A stretch of 14,951 bases of DNA from JBHHXG01 sp046756985. GTDB taxonomy: Bacteria > Pseudomonadota > Zetaproteobacteria > Mariprofundales > Mariprofundaceae. The stretch lies in the NCBI GenBank assembly GCA_046756985.1, contig JBHHXG010000041.1, positions 1-14,951 on the forward strand. The letters are read 5' to 3'. Positions within the stretch are counted from its first letter, which is position 1; each line of letters begins with the position of its first letter. Position numbers and translations under genes: made by a program. The notes beneath the pieces are model-generated. The model had not been told where the DNA came from. It did not search any database and worked only from the letters and a program-made list of their open reading frames with translations. Shown piece by piece: positions 5,398-13,211 of the stretch.

Positions 5398-7704
5398 GTG
5401 AATGTGTGGGTAGAGAATATTGGGCGCTGGCGGAAAGGCATTTTTATCGCAATGCTGGCTGCTGTTGCCATTGCCGGCTGGCAGTTTCCTTTAATCCAGG
5501 TGGACACCGACCCTGAAAACATGCTTAGTGCAGATGAACCTGTTCGTATCGCCCACCACCATCTCAAGAAGGATTTCAAGCTGTCCGATCTGATTGTTGT
5601 CGGCATTGTCGATGAGACAAGCCCGTTTGGCGTATGGCGGCCGGAAGTGCTGCAGCGTGCAGAAAATCTCTCCAAAGCCATCCTGAAGATCGAAGGCGTC
5701 ATCAAGGTCGATGTCATGAGCCTGTCCGTCTCAGACACCATTGAGACCGCAGGCGGCATGCTCGATATACACACCATCATGCCCAAGGCTCCCAAAACAC
5801 AAAAGCAGGCCGATGCGCTCAAGGCTCAGGTGCTCGGCAACCCGCTACTTGTGGAGAAACTGGCCAGCGGTGATGGTCAGGGCCTGGCAATTTATGTACC
5901 GATTGAAGACAAAATGATTTCCTATCGCGTCGCCACGGAAATTGAAACCATCATAGACGAAATGACCGGCGGCACAGGCACAGAGCAGTACCATATTGCC
6001 GGCCTGCCGGTGGCCGAGGACACCTTTGGTCATGACATGTTTCTGCAAATGGCCATTTCCGCACCACTTGCCGGCCTTGTATTGATGCTGATGCTGTGGT
6101 GGTTCTTCCGTTCAGGCATATTTGTCGCTGCACCGATGATTGTCGCCATGGTGGCTGTCATCGTCACCATGGGCGCGCTGATCGGGACCGGTTTCACTGT
6201 ACATATCATGTCTTCGATGATCCCGATTTTCCTGATGCCTATCGCGGTCGTGAACAGTGTGCACATTCTTTCCGAGTTCCATGACCGCTACTGGCAGGAT
6301 GGCAGCGTGCAACAGACACTTGCCAAGGTTATGGGCCATCTGTTCAAGCCGATGATTTACACCTCTTTGACAACGATGATTGGCTTCGGGTCTCTGGCGC
6401 TCACCCCCATCCCGCCGGTACAGGCCTTCGGCATGTTTGTCGCCTTCGGTGTCTTCGTCGGCTGGCTGACGACAATTGTTTTCATTCCAGCCTTCCTGCT
6501 CTCACAAGATTCGGAAAAATTAAAGCGTGTGTTTTCAAGGGTAAATGCTGCCGAAGAAAGTGCTCTGGGACGCTTCCTCCCCCGAGTGGGACGCTTTTCT
6601 CTAGGCCATGCGACAATGATTATCGTGGCAACGATTGCCCTTTCCGGCATATCCGCCTGGGGCATCAGCCAGATTAAAATCAACGACAACCCGGTGAACT
6701 GGTTTAAGGATGGTGAGAAAATTCGCATTGCCGATACCGTCATGAACAGACATTTCGCCGGCACATATATGGCATTTATGCGCTTTGATGGTGCACCCGA
6801 ATCGATGAAAGAACCTGCTGTGGCCCGATGGATTGCCGGACTGCAGCAACATCTGGAGTCGCAGGATACGGTTGGCAAGACGACTTCCTATGTCGATCTC
6901 GTCAAGCGCGTGAACTGGGCCATGCATGATGAAAAGAGTGCATTTTCCGTCGTTCCGAAAAGCCGGGAAGAAATTGCCCAATACCTGTTTCTGTTTGGCA
7001 TGAGCGGCAATCCCCGCGATCTCGACCATTTCCTTGATTATGACCAGAAAAGTTCGGGATTGTGGCTGCAACTGTCTTCAGGTGATAACAACAGCATGCA
7101 ATCGGTTGTCAACGCAGCCGAGTCATATATTGAAACAAACCCGATGCCTGCCGGACTTTCCAGAACATGGGCGGGCCTGACTTATATCAACACCGTCTGG
7201 CAGGATAAAATGGTCGGCGGCATGCTCGATTCATTGATGGGAGCCTTCGTCATGGTCGCCGTGTTGATGCTGATTTTATTCAGGTCTGTGGTCTGGTCGC
7301 TGCTGGCGATGCTTCCGCTGTCTGTCACCATCGCGTTTTCCTACGGCTTCATTGGCTTGATTGGCAAGAATTACGATATGCCGGTGGCCGTGCTTTCGGC
7401 GCTGGCGCTGGGCCTGTCGGTAGACTTCGCCATCCATTTCATTGAACGCTACCGCGAAACCCGCAAACGGCATCCGTCCCGACAAGCAGCCATGGATGAG
7501 ATGTTCGGTGAATCGGCGCGCGCACTGGCCAAAAACGCCCTGATTGTATCCATCGGATTTACACCGTTGCTGTTTGCGCCGCTTGTCCCTTACATCACCG
7601 TTGGCGTGCTGCTGGCATCCATCATGGCGCTTTCCTGGGCGACAACGGTACTGCTGCTGCCCGCCCTGATCGAGGCATTCAATGTGGGCGAAAAAAATGT
7701 CTGA
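5398..7704 (+). CDS. RND superfamily (HAE3/MMPL-type) transporter
   Basis: A 768-aa inner-membrane protein with the duplicated RND layout: TM1 (about 13-33), a periplasmic loop starting VDTDPENMLSAD (37-48), a block of helices around 220-385, a second TM1-like helix near 405-425, a second periplasmic loop (about 430-615) and a final helix block (620-755) containing the conserved GLSVDFAIHFIERYR. This architecture fits the HAE3 family of proton-driven exporters of lipids or other hydrophobic compounds, a family that includes HpnN. The start is GTG with GGAG eight bases upstream. The LolA-like and barrel genes directly follow, suggesting an inner membrane-periplasm-outer membrane pathway; the substrate is unknown. 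Confidence 0.9.
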   Translation: MNVWVENIGRWRKGIFIAMLAAVAIAGWQFPLIQVDTDPENMLSADEPVRIAHHHLKKDFKLSDLIVVGIVDETSPFGVWRPEVLQRAENLSKAILKIEGVIKVDVMSLSVSDTIETAGGMLDIHTIMPKAPKTQKQADALKAQVLGNPLLVEKLASGDGQGLAIYVPIEDKMISYRVATEIETIIDEMTGGTGTEQYHIAGLPVAEDTFGHDMFLQMAISAPLAGLVLMLMLWWFFRSGIFVAAPMIVAMVAVIVTMGALIGTGFTVHIMSSMIPIFLMPIAVVNSVHILSEFHDRYWQDGSVQQTLAKVMGHLFKPMIYTSLTTMIGFGSLALTPIPPVQAFGMFVAFGVFVGWLTTIVFIPAFLLSQDSEKLKRVFSRVNAAEESALGRFLPRVGRFSLGHATMIIVATIALSGISAWGISQIKINDNPVNWFKDGEKIRIADTVMNRHFAGTYMAFMRFDGAPESMKEPAVARWIAGLQQHLESQDTVGKTTSYVDLVKRVNWAMHDEKSAFSVVPKSREEIAQYLFLFGMSGNPRDLDHFLDYDQKSSGLWLQLSSGDNNSMQSVVNAAESYIETNPMPAGLSRTWAGLTYINTVWQDKMVGGMLDSLMGAFVMVAVLMLILFRSVVWSLLAMLPLSVTIAFSYGFIGLIGKNYDMPVAVLSALALGLSVDFAIHFIERYRETRKRHPSRQAAMDEMFGESARALAKNALIVSIGFTPLLFAPLVPYITVGVLLASIMALSWATTVLLLPALIEAFNVGEKNV

Positions 7705-7720
7705 CCAAAGGAGATTGACA

Positions 7721-8503
7721 ATGAAAAAGACAATATTGTTTTTTGCACTTCTTCTTGCCGCACCCGCATGGGCGGAAGATGCATCCGCCATTATGGAAAA
7801 GGCCCATCTGGCCAGTTACTACGCCGGCGATGACGGCAAGGCCAGGGTGCACATGGAAATCATCAACCCCGATGGCGGTAAACGTATCCGGGAATTCACC
7901 ATCCTGCGCAAGGATGTGTCCGAGGGTGGCGACCAGTGGTTCTTCATCTATTTCAGGAAGCCCAACGATGTGCGTGACATGACCTTTCTGGTGAAAAAGC
8001 ATCCCAAGGCCGACGATGATCGCTGGCTGTTTATTCCCTCCATCAAGATGATCAAGCGTATCGCCGCATCGGATGCGCGCAGTGCCTTTGTCGGCTCCGA
8101 CTACACCTATGAAGACATTTCCGGCCGACATCCCAGCGAGGATGTTGCGGAACTCACCGGTGAGGAAGAGCTGAACGGACGTAATACATGGGTCATTAAA
8201 AACACGCCGAAGACACCGCTCAAGGATTACGCCTGGCGCAAGACATGGGTGGATCAGGCGACTTATCTCGTACTGAAAGAGTCCTATTATGATGAAGCGG
8301 GCAAGGAAGTCCGTCGCTTTACGAATGATGAAATCAAACAGGTGGACGGCTTCTGGATCGGCATTGCCGGCACGATGGAAAACCTGGAGCTGGACCACAA
8401 AACAACAGTGCGCTTTTCCGATGTGAAGCTGAATATCGGCGTCCCGGACAGGGTTTTCACCGAACGCAGCCTGAAATCTGCACCGAAAAAGTGGATTCGC
8501 TGA
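7721..8503 (+). CDS. LolA-like periplasmic 'outer membrane lipoprotein-sorting' protein
   Basis: A 260-aa exported protein with a signal peptide ending AAPAWA-ED (cleavage near residue 18). The body is a LolA/LolB-type fold family member; the segment FVGSDYTYEDIS is the hallmark of the COG2834-type proteins annotated as outer-membrane lipoprotein-sorting proteins. Such proteins carry lipid-like molecules in the periplasm and are commonly encoded beside MMPL/RND transporters. The ATG at 7721 with AAAGGAG seven bases upstream is preferred to the in-frame ATG at 7682, which lies inside the RND gene and would put a charged stretch before the signal peptide. It lies 16 bases after the RND gene and one base before the barrel gene. 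Confidence 0.88.
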   Translation: MKKTILFFALLLAAPAWAEDASAIMEKAHLASYYAGDDGKARVHMEIINPDGGKRIREFTILRKDVSEGGDQWFFIYFRKPNDVRDMTFLVKKHPKADDDRWLFIPSIKMIKRIAASDARSAFVGSDYTYEDISGRHPSEDVAELTGEEELNGRNTWVIKNTPKTPLKDYAWRKTWVDQATYLVLKESYYDEAGKEVRRFTNDEIKQVDGFWIGIAGTMENLELDHKTTVRFSDVKLNIGVPDRVFTERSLKSAPKKWIR

Positions 8504-8504
8504 C

Positions 8505-9794
8505 GTGATACCCCCCCGAATACAGCTGCCTTCGGCGGCAAGGATTCTCCCCTCCCTCTTCGCCGTCCTTGCCGCCGCCTTCCTTCTTCCGGCCACATCG
8601 TCTGCAGTCGAGACGGATATCCACGGCTTTATCATGGGTACCGGCAGTGTGCGCGTCAGCAATGTGCCGCTGAAAAGCGGTGAGACAAACAACTGGCTGC
8701 TTGGAGAGGAGCGCCTGCGCATTGACCTTGATGTTGAGTCGGACAGTGCTGAAACAGGCGCTGTGGCCAAAATTGATTTTCTCAACGACAACGTGGACGG
8801 CAAGACCAGTATCGAGGCCAGGGAGCTGTATGGCGAATACCGCGCCAATGCCTTCGAGATTCGCGCCGGTCGCCAGATGATCACCTGGGGTGTTGCCGAC
8901 CGGCTGTTTATCAACGACGTATTCCCGAAGAACTGGACGGCCTTTTTTGCCGGCCAGCCGCTGGAATATCTGAAAATCGGCTCCGATGCGGTAAAAGTAT
9001 CTGCTTTTGCCGGCAACTGGGATATCGAACTTGTCGCCATTCCCTTCGTGCAGACAGACGTGGTACCGCAATCCAATCGCTTTGTGGTTTTCGATCCCGG
9101 CTTTGCCATCCGGGAACCGGACAACAGCCTTGCAAACGGTGAGCTGGCGGCTCGCCTGCATACGACTTTCGGCACCATGGATGTTGCGCTTTATACCTTC
9201 CGCGGCTACTGGCATCAGCCGGACAAGGGCCTGTCGGGAACAATCCCCGGAGCAAATATCATCTTTCCCCGCCTGAATAACTATGGATTAACACTACAGG
9301 ATTCGATTCTGGGAGGGGTATTGTCCCTGGAGGCCGGTTTCTATCAATCCGCCGATGATATAGCGGGCGCCGACCCCCTGATCGCCAACTCGCAATACCG
9401 CTACCTGATCGGTTATGAACGTGAGATTGTCACAGACGTGACCCTCGCCCTACAGTTTTATGGCGAGTTCATGGATAACCATGCTGCCTATCTGGCCGCT
9501 GCCGCCCCCGCCTTTGCCGTAGGCCTGGGCCCTCAACCGTTGCCGGAGCACCGCGTGATTGGCACAGCCAATATCCGTGCCCTGTGGTTGACCCAGACTC
9601 TGACGACAAGCCTGTTCGCCATGGTTGTTGCAGGTGGTGGCCGGATGCTGATACCGGATGTGCATTATGCCGTCACCGATGAATTCTCGGTCAATGTCGG
9701 CGGCCATATTTTCTGGGGCGGTCCGGACTCATGGATGCTCGGCATGATGAAGCATGACGACAACGTATATGCAAACGTTAAATGGAGTTTTTAA
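8505..9794 (+). CDS. Outer-membrane beta-barrel protein (DUF1302-like)
   Basis: A 429-aa exported protein. The N-terminus (ILPSLFAVLAAAFLLPATSS) is a signal peptide with cleavage near residue 34. The segment IRAGRQMITWGVADRLFIND resembles the GRQ-x-x-x-WG core of DUF1302-type barrels, many amphipathic strands follow, and the protein ends in KWSF with terminal Phe, the outer-membrane insertion signal. It is shorter than typical DUF1302 proteins. The GTG at 8505 has no good Shine-Dalgarno and begins one base after the preceding stop, so it probably depends on translational coupling. A run of seven C (8511-8517) falls in codons 3-5. It is likely the outer-membrane part of the RND/LolA-like pathway. 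Confidence 0.83.
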   Translation: MIPPRIQLPSAARILPSLFAVLAAAFLLPATSSAVETDIHGFIMGTGSVRVSNVPLKSGETNNWLLGEERLRIDLDVESDSAETGAVAKIDFLNDNVDGKTSIEARELYGEYRANAFEIRAGRQMITWGVADRLFINDVFPKNWTAFFAGQPLEYLKIGSDAVKVSAFAGNWDIELVAIPFVQTDVVPQSNRFVVFDPGFAIREPDNSLANGELAARLHTTFGTMDVALYTFRGYWHQPDKGLSGTIPGANIIFPRLNNYGLTLQDSILGGVLSLEAGFYQSADDIAGADPLIANSQYRYLIGYEREIVTDVTLALQFYGEFMDNHAAYLAAAAPAFAVGLGPQPLPEHRVIGTANIRALWLTQTLTTSLFAMVVAGGGRMLIPDVHYAVTDEFSVNVGGHIFWGGPDSWMLGMMKHDDNVYANVKWSF

Positions 9795-9796
9795 TA

Positions 9797-10288
9797 ATGA
9801 AAAATACGACACCGCACTGGATTACCATTGCTATATTGTTCGCTGTTATTACAGGGATTGGCATCAAGTTTTTCATCTTGGGCAGCACTGTCAGAGTCGC
9901 AGATGAACGAACTGCTGTATTACTTGAAGAAGGTGAACGACAACTGGTGCTGGAAGAAATGCGCGGTTTGCTCGAGGCCACTCAGCAGGTGATCGAAGGC
10001 CTGTCCAGCAGCGATATGAAACAGATTGAACAGGCTGCAACTGCCGTGGGCATGCAGGCAACCAGCACCATGGATGTGACGCTCAAGGCCAAGCTTCCCA
10101 TGGAATTCAAGAAACTTGGATTTGCCACGCATACTGCTTTTGATGAGATCGCAGCCATGGCAAAAAAAACTGGTGATGCAAAGCTTATACAGAAGAAACT
10201 GGCCGATACCATGAATAACTGCATTGCCTGCCACGCAGGCTTTCAAATCCCATCAATAATCTCAAAAGGAGAAACATATGACAACTGA
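9797..10288 (+). CDS. Membrane-anchored class II-type c-type cytochrome
   Basis: A 163-aa protein with an N-terminal hydrophobic helix (about 9-28) acting as a membrane anchor or uncleaved signal, a helical body, and one haem-binding CIACH (C142, C145, H146) near the C-terminus. A single C-terminal CXXCH after a four-helix body is the plan of cytochrome c'/c-556 proteins; M55 in the first long helix is a candidate sixth haem ligand. The ATG at 9797 has GGAG nine bases upstream; the earlier in-frame ATG at 9782 overlaps the barrel gene. It may pass electrons in the periplasm, possibly linked to sulfur oxidation, but its partner is unknown. Its end overlaps the next gene by 11 bases. Confidence 0.87.
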   Translation: MKNTTPHWITIAILFAVITGIGIKFFILGSTVRVADERTAVLLEEGERQLVLEEMRGLLEATQQVIEGLSSSDMKQIEQAATAVGMQATSTMDVTLKAKLPMEFKKLGFATHTAFDEIAAMAKKTGDAKLIQKKLADTMNNCIACHAGFQIPSIISKGETYDN

Positions 10289-10511
10289 ACGTGCAATCAG
10301 AATTATTGCCGGCAGCTTTATTCTGCTGTCGCTCTATCTTGCCTACCGCTACAACGGCGTCAGCCTTTTTGAGGCTCCCACATGGCTGTGGTTCACCGCC
10401 TTTGTCGGCGCCAACCTGTTGCAATCAGGCTTTTCACAGTGGTGCCTGATGGAAATCATTCTCAAAAAACTCGGCATAAAATCGGCGAAAGAGTTATATC
10501 AGAATGGCTGA
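10278..10511 (+). CDS. DUF2892 (YgaP transmembrane-like) protein
   Basis: A 77-aa protein with two hydrophobic helices (about 9-24 and 36-54) and the conserved ending FVGANLLQSGFSQWCLMEII with C56, typical of DUF2892, the membrane domain attached to the rhodanese in E. coli YgaP. Here it stands alone. AGGAGA lies six bases before the ATG, and the gene overlaps the cytochrome gene by 11 bases, so it belongs to the same operon. In YgaP the domain anchors a rhodanese at the inner membrane and a role in handling sulfane sulfur has been proposed. The position just before sqr supports a sulfur role here, which remains an inference. Confidence 0.88.
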   Translation: MTTERAIRIIAGSFILLSLYLAYRYNGVSLFEAPTWLWFTAFVGANLLQSGFSQWCLMEIILKKLGIKSAKELYQNG

Positions 10512-10548
10512 TTATACATGGGCCAGACTGCCTGAACGGTTCTTTAAT

Positions 10549-10582
10549 CTGTCTGTTTTCGCTGGAAAGAGAAAGCAGACAG
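10549..10582 (+). other. Long stem-loop between DUF2892 and sqr
   Basis: CTGTCTGTTTTC (10549-10560) pairs with GAAAGCAGACAG (10571-10582) through 12 pairs including one T-G pair, around a 10-base loop. No T-run follows, so it is not a standard terminator. It lies in a 167-base gap, the longest inside this operon, about 96 bases before the sqr start. It may be an RNA-processing or stabilising element that sets SQR levels apart from the upstream genes. Confidence 0.6.
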
Positions 10583-10678
10583 CCCAGAGAGGAAGCACGG
10601 CGTTCGACAACACGCCACATTTTACCGCGCATCGGCGCAAACAATAAACGGGACTCATCCCGGCCAGGAGATAAATAC

Positions 10679-11962
10679 ATGGCACATATAGTCATTATGG
10701 GAGCAGGAATCGGAGGCTTACCCGCTGCCTATGAAATGAAACAGGCTCTTAAAAAACTGAAAGGAGACCACGAGATCACGGTTGTATCCAATGTGGATTA
10801 CTTTCACTTTGTTCCATCCAATCCGTGGGTTGCAATCGGCTGGCGTAAAAAGGAAGACATCAGCTTTCAGGTCGGTCCTTATCTGAAGAAGAAAGGTATC
10901 AACTTTGTTTCAGCCGGCGTAGATGAAATTCTGGCCGACAAAAACAGGCTGCGGCTCGGCAATGGCAAGACACTGGACTATGACTATCTGATCATTGCCA
11001 CCGGTCCCCGTCTGGCGTTCGAACTGGTTGAAGGCATGGGTCCGGAGGGACACACGCACTCAATCTGTCATGTTGACCATGCGGAAACGGCATACAATGC
11101 ATTCGAAGAGTTCTGCAAGGATCCGGGCCCCATCGTGCTTGGTGCGGTACCCGGCGTTTCCTGCTATGGACCAGCCTATGAATTTGCAATGATTCTGGAT
11201 ACCGAACTGCGCCGCCGCAAGATTCGCGACAAGGTACCGATGACCTTCATCACCCCGGAGCCCTATATCGGACATCTGGGGCTGGGCGGTGTCGAGGATT
11301 CCAAGCAGTTGCTGGAATCGGAGTTGCGCAAGCGTGACATCAAGTTCATTACCAACTGCAAGACAACCGCCATCCATGAGCATGCGATTGATATCGAGGA
11401 GGTAGACAGGAATGCTGAAACTATTGCTTCCCAGACGCTTGATTTCAAGTTCGCCATGTTGATGCCGCCGTTCCGGGGCGTCCCTCCCGTCGCCAACTGT
11501 GAGGGACTGGTCAACCCGTTGGGCTTCGTCACCGTCAACGAATACCAGCAGAACCAGAAATTCAACAACATCTATGCGACAGGGGTGATTGTTGCCATCC
11601 CGCCGGTTGAGCAAACGCCACTGATGGTCGGCACACCAAAGACCGGCTTTATGATTGAGACCATGACCACAGCCGCAGTACACAATATCTGCCATGATAT
11701 CAAAGGCGAAGTGCCCGAGAAAGTTGGCACATGGGGCGCTATCTGTCTGGCCGATTTCGGTGACGGTGGCGTTGCGCTGGTAGCCATTCCGCAAATTCCG
11801 CCACGCAACATGACTTGGGCAAAGGGAGGAAAGTGGGTACACACAGCCAAAGTCTGGTTCGAAAAATATTTCATTCGCAAAATGAAAAAGGGTAATTCCG
11901 AACCCTTTTTTGAAAAGGCATTTCTAAAGAAATTTGGCATTGAACGCCTGAAGGACAACTGA
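10679..11962 (+). CDS. sqr: Sulfide:quinone oxidoreductase, type I
   Basis: A 427-aa FAD enzyme that oxidises sulfide to sulfane sulfur or polysulfide and reduces membrane quinone, acting as a monotopic protein on the inner membrane. The N-terminal dinucleotide site is GAGIGG (8-13), with the second FAD segment IIATGPRLAFE (105-115). The three catalytic cysteines are C130 (SICHVDH), C162 (GVSCYGPAYEF) and C356 (GAICLADFGD), almost the same positions as C128/C160/C356 of the Acidithiobacillus ferrooxidans enzyme. The amphipathic C-terminal helices (KVWFEKYFIRKMKKG) fit membrane attachment. The start at 10679 has CAGGAG eight bases upstream. Four other cysteines (146, 227, 274, 338) are present. 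It overlaps osmC by one base. Confidence 0.95.
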   Translation: MAHIVIMGAGIGGLPAAYEMKQALKKLKGDHEITVVSNVDYFHFVPSNPWVAIGWRKKEDISFQVGPYLKKKGINFVSAGVDEILADKNRLRLGNGKTLDYDYLIIATGPRLAFELVEGMGPEGHTHSICHVDHAETAYNAFEEFCKDPGPIVLGAVPGVSCYGPAYEFAMILDTELRRRKIRDKVPMTFITPEPYIGHLGLGGVEDSKQLLESELRKRDIKFITNCKTTAIHEHAIDIEEVDRNAETIASQTLDFKFAMLMPPFRGVPPVANCEGLVNPLGFVTVNEYQQNQKFNNIYATGVIVAIPPVEQTPLMVGTPKTGFMIETMTTAAVHNICHDIKGEVPEKVGTWGAICLADFGDGGVALVAIPQIPPRNMTWAKGGKWVHTAKVWFEKYFIRKMKKGNSEPFFEKAFLKKFGIERLKDN

Positions 11963-12360
11963 TGCAACTGGAACTGTCGCATGAGGATGGTGTACGCTTT
12001 ACCGCCCATTGCCGAACCCACCATTTTACCATTGACCAGCCGACAGGGGCCGGCGGCACAGACGCCGGCCCTACTCCGCTCGAACTGTTTGCAACATCCG
12101 TCGCCAGTTGCGTGGGTTATTATGTGGTTCGCTTTCTTGAGCAGGCCGGTCTGCCTGACAAAAAAGTAACCATTGGCTGCGACTGGACGATATCCAAAGA
12201 CATGCCAAAGCGCATTGCTACCGTACGCCTTCATCTGAGAATCCCCGACCTGCCGGAGAACAGACAGGCAGCGATTCGACGGGTGGCTGAACGCTGTCTG
12301 ATTCATCAGACCCTGAAGCAGGGACCGGAGCTCACACTGGTTGTAGAAACACTGGAATAA
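11962..12360 (+). CDS. OsmC/Ohr-family protein
   Basis: A 132-aa OsmC-family protein. The two family cysteines are present: C50 in ATSVASCVGYYV and C112 in AERCLIHQTL, and the N-terminal GPTPLELF motif (36-43) is typical. Classical members reduce organic or fatty-acid hydroperoxides through this thiol pair, but OsmC-like proteins also occur beside sulfur genes and may act on persulfides or as sulfur carriers. The start codon shares a base with the sqr stop (TGATG), so it is coupled to sqr and is probably the last gene of the operon. No clear terminator is visible in the following 110 bases. Confidence 0.92.
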   Translation: MQLELSHEDGVRFTAHCRTHHFTIDQPTGAGGTDAGPTPLELFATSVASCVGYYVVRFLEQAGLPDKKVTIGCDWTISKDMPKRIATVRLHLRIPDLPENRQAAIRRVAERCLIHQTLKQGPELTLVVETLE

Positions 12361-12439
12361 GCGCTTGCAGCAGCATCAGCTAATGGCTTGCGATTAAATT
12401 CCCCGCATGTAAAGCTAAGGCGTAAGGTATTCTAAAATC

Positions 12440-12478
12440 ATGAAAAAATCACTCCTCCCGGCTTACACAAATGCATGA
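12440..12478 (+). other. Possible 12-codon upstream ORF overlapping the Crp/Fnr-type gene start
   Basis: ATG at 12440 opens a reading frame of 12 codons (MKKSLLPAYTNA) whose stop overlaps the first codons of the regulator gene in another frame. An AAGG lies about 12 bases upstream, further than ideal. The regulator has no obvious Shine-Dalgarno of its own, so coupling through this short frame is conceivable; chance is also likely. Confidence 0.25.
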
Positions 12479-13139
12479 CTGCGGCTGGCTTCGCACTTTC
12501 CCGGAGCTGATGAATATCAAGGATGCTGAATGGCACAAGATTGCTGACAGAGTAAAAGTTCTTCAGATTGCCAAGGGCAGCGTGCTGTTTCGCGATGGCG
12601 ATAGCTGCGGCAGCTACGTGCTGGTGATTTCTGGCGCAATACGCGTACAGAAGATGGATTCTCAGGGACGGGAGATTGTCCTTTACCGTGTGGAAGAAGG
12701 ACAAACCTGCATGCTTACAACCATCTGTCTGATGGGTTCGCAGGAGTATCCCGCCGAGGGTATTGCCGAAACTGATGTAGAACTGGCGATGCTTCCACTG
12801 AACGGCTTTGAGCATGCTCTGGCTGCCAGCACCGGCTTCCGGCGTTTTGTTATGAACAGCATCGGCCAGCGAATCTGCGATCTGATGCAGCTGGTGGAAG
12901 ATGTCGCCTTTGGGCGCATGGATGCGAGGCTTGCCCGCCTGTTGCTCAGGCGTAGTCGGCAACAGGATGAACTGGACTGCACGCATCAGGAATTGGCTTT
13001 CGAGCTGGGTACAGCGCGAGAGGTTGTCAGCCGCCTGCTCAAGGACTTCGAAAACAGGAAATGGGTGCAGCTAAGCCGGGGGAAAATAAAACTGCGCAAT
13101 GCTGGAGCTCTGACTGAAATTGCAGAACAGGAAAAGTGA
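12471..13139 (+). CDS. Crp/Fnr-family transcriptional regulator
   Basis: A 222-aa regulator with an N-terminal beta-roll domain (about 15-115), a dimer helix (about 118-147) and a C-terminal winged HTH; the recognition helix lies near LGTAREVVSRLLKDFE (179-194). The phosphate-binding loop of cAMP-binding members is replaced by EEGQTCMLTTICLM, giving a C80/C86 pair and removing the usual Arg-Ser, so cyclic nucleotide binding is unlikely. It also lacks the N-terminal cysteine cluster of FNR, so an Fe-S oxygen sensor is unlikely. A thiol or persulfide sensor is a reasonable inference given the neighbouring rhodanese and SQR genes. Other cysteines are C4, C46, C136 and C170. No clear ribosome site precedes the ATG at 12471. 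Confidence 0.9.
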   Translation: MHDCGWLRTFPELMNIKDAEWHKIADRVKVLQIAKGSVLFRDGDSCGSYVLVISGAIRVQKMDSQGREIVLYRVEEGQTCMLTTICLMGSQEYPAEGIAETDVELAMLPLNGFEHALAASTGFRRFVMNSIGQRICDLMQLVEDVAFGRMDARLARLLLRRSRQQDELDCTHQELAFELGTAREVVSRLLKDFENRKWVQLSRGKIKLRNAGALTEIAEQEK

Positions 13140-13157
13140 CAAAGTCACGGAAGACTT
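13136..13157. promoter_or_regulatory. Overlapping inverted repeats after the Crp/Fnr-type gene
   Basis: GTGAC-AAA-GTCAC (13136-13148) overlaps AAGTC-N6-GACTT (13142-13157), the second having the 5-6-5 layout of Crp-family sites. They lie upstream of the second DUF2892 gene, where a TTATAA stretch near 13187-13193 could serve as a -10. A binding site for the adjacent regulator is possible but unsupported by a known consensus. Confidence 0.25.
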
Positions 13158-13211
13158 CATGGTCAGCAAGCAGTATTACAGACGACTTATAAAAATCATA
13201 AGGAGGTTATG

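Noticed and set aside
7679..9178. A 499-codon minus-strand frame opposite the LolA-like and barrel genes.
   Set aside because: The plus-strand genes have signal peptides, ribosome sites or coupling, and family motifs. The minus frame has none, and arises because stop codons are rare in that frame.
10382..10678. A longer sqr frame reaching upstream to 10382.
   Set aside because: It would overlap the DUF2892 gene and run through the hairpin. The start at 10679 has a good ribosome site and gives the FAD motif right at the N-terminus, as in known SQR proteins.
12361..12470. A terminator or FNR/CRP-type box between osmC and the Crp/Fnr-type gene.
   Set aside because: Only short, weak self-complementary pieces (such as AAGCGCTT) and no T-run were found, and no TTGAT-N4-ATCAA or TGTGA-N6-TCACA match is present.
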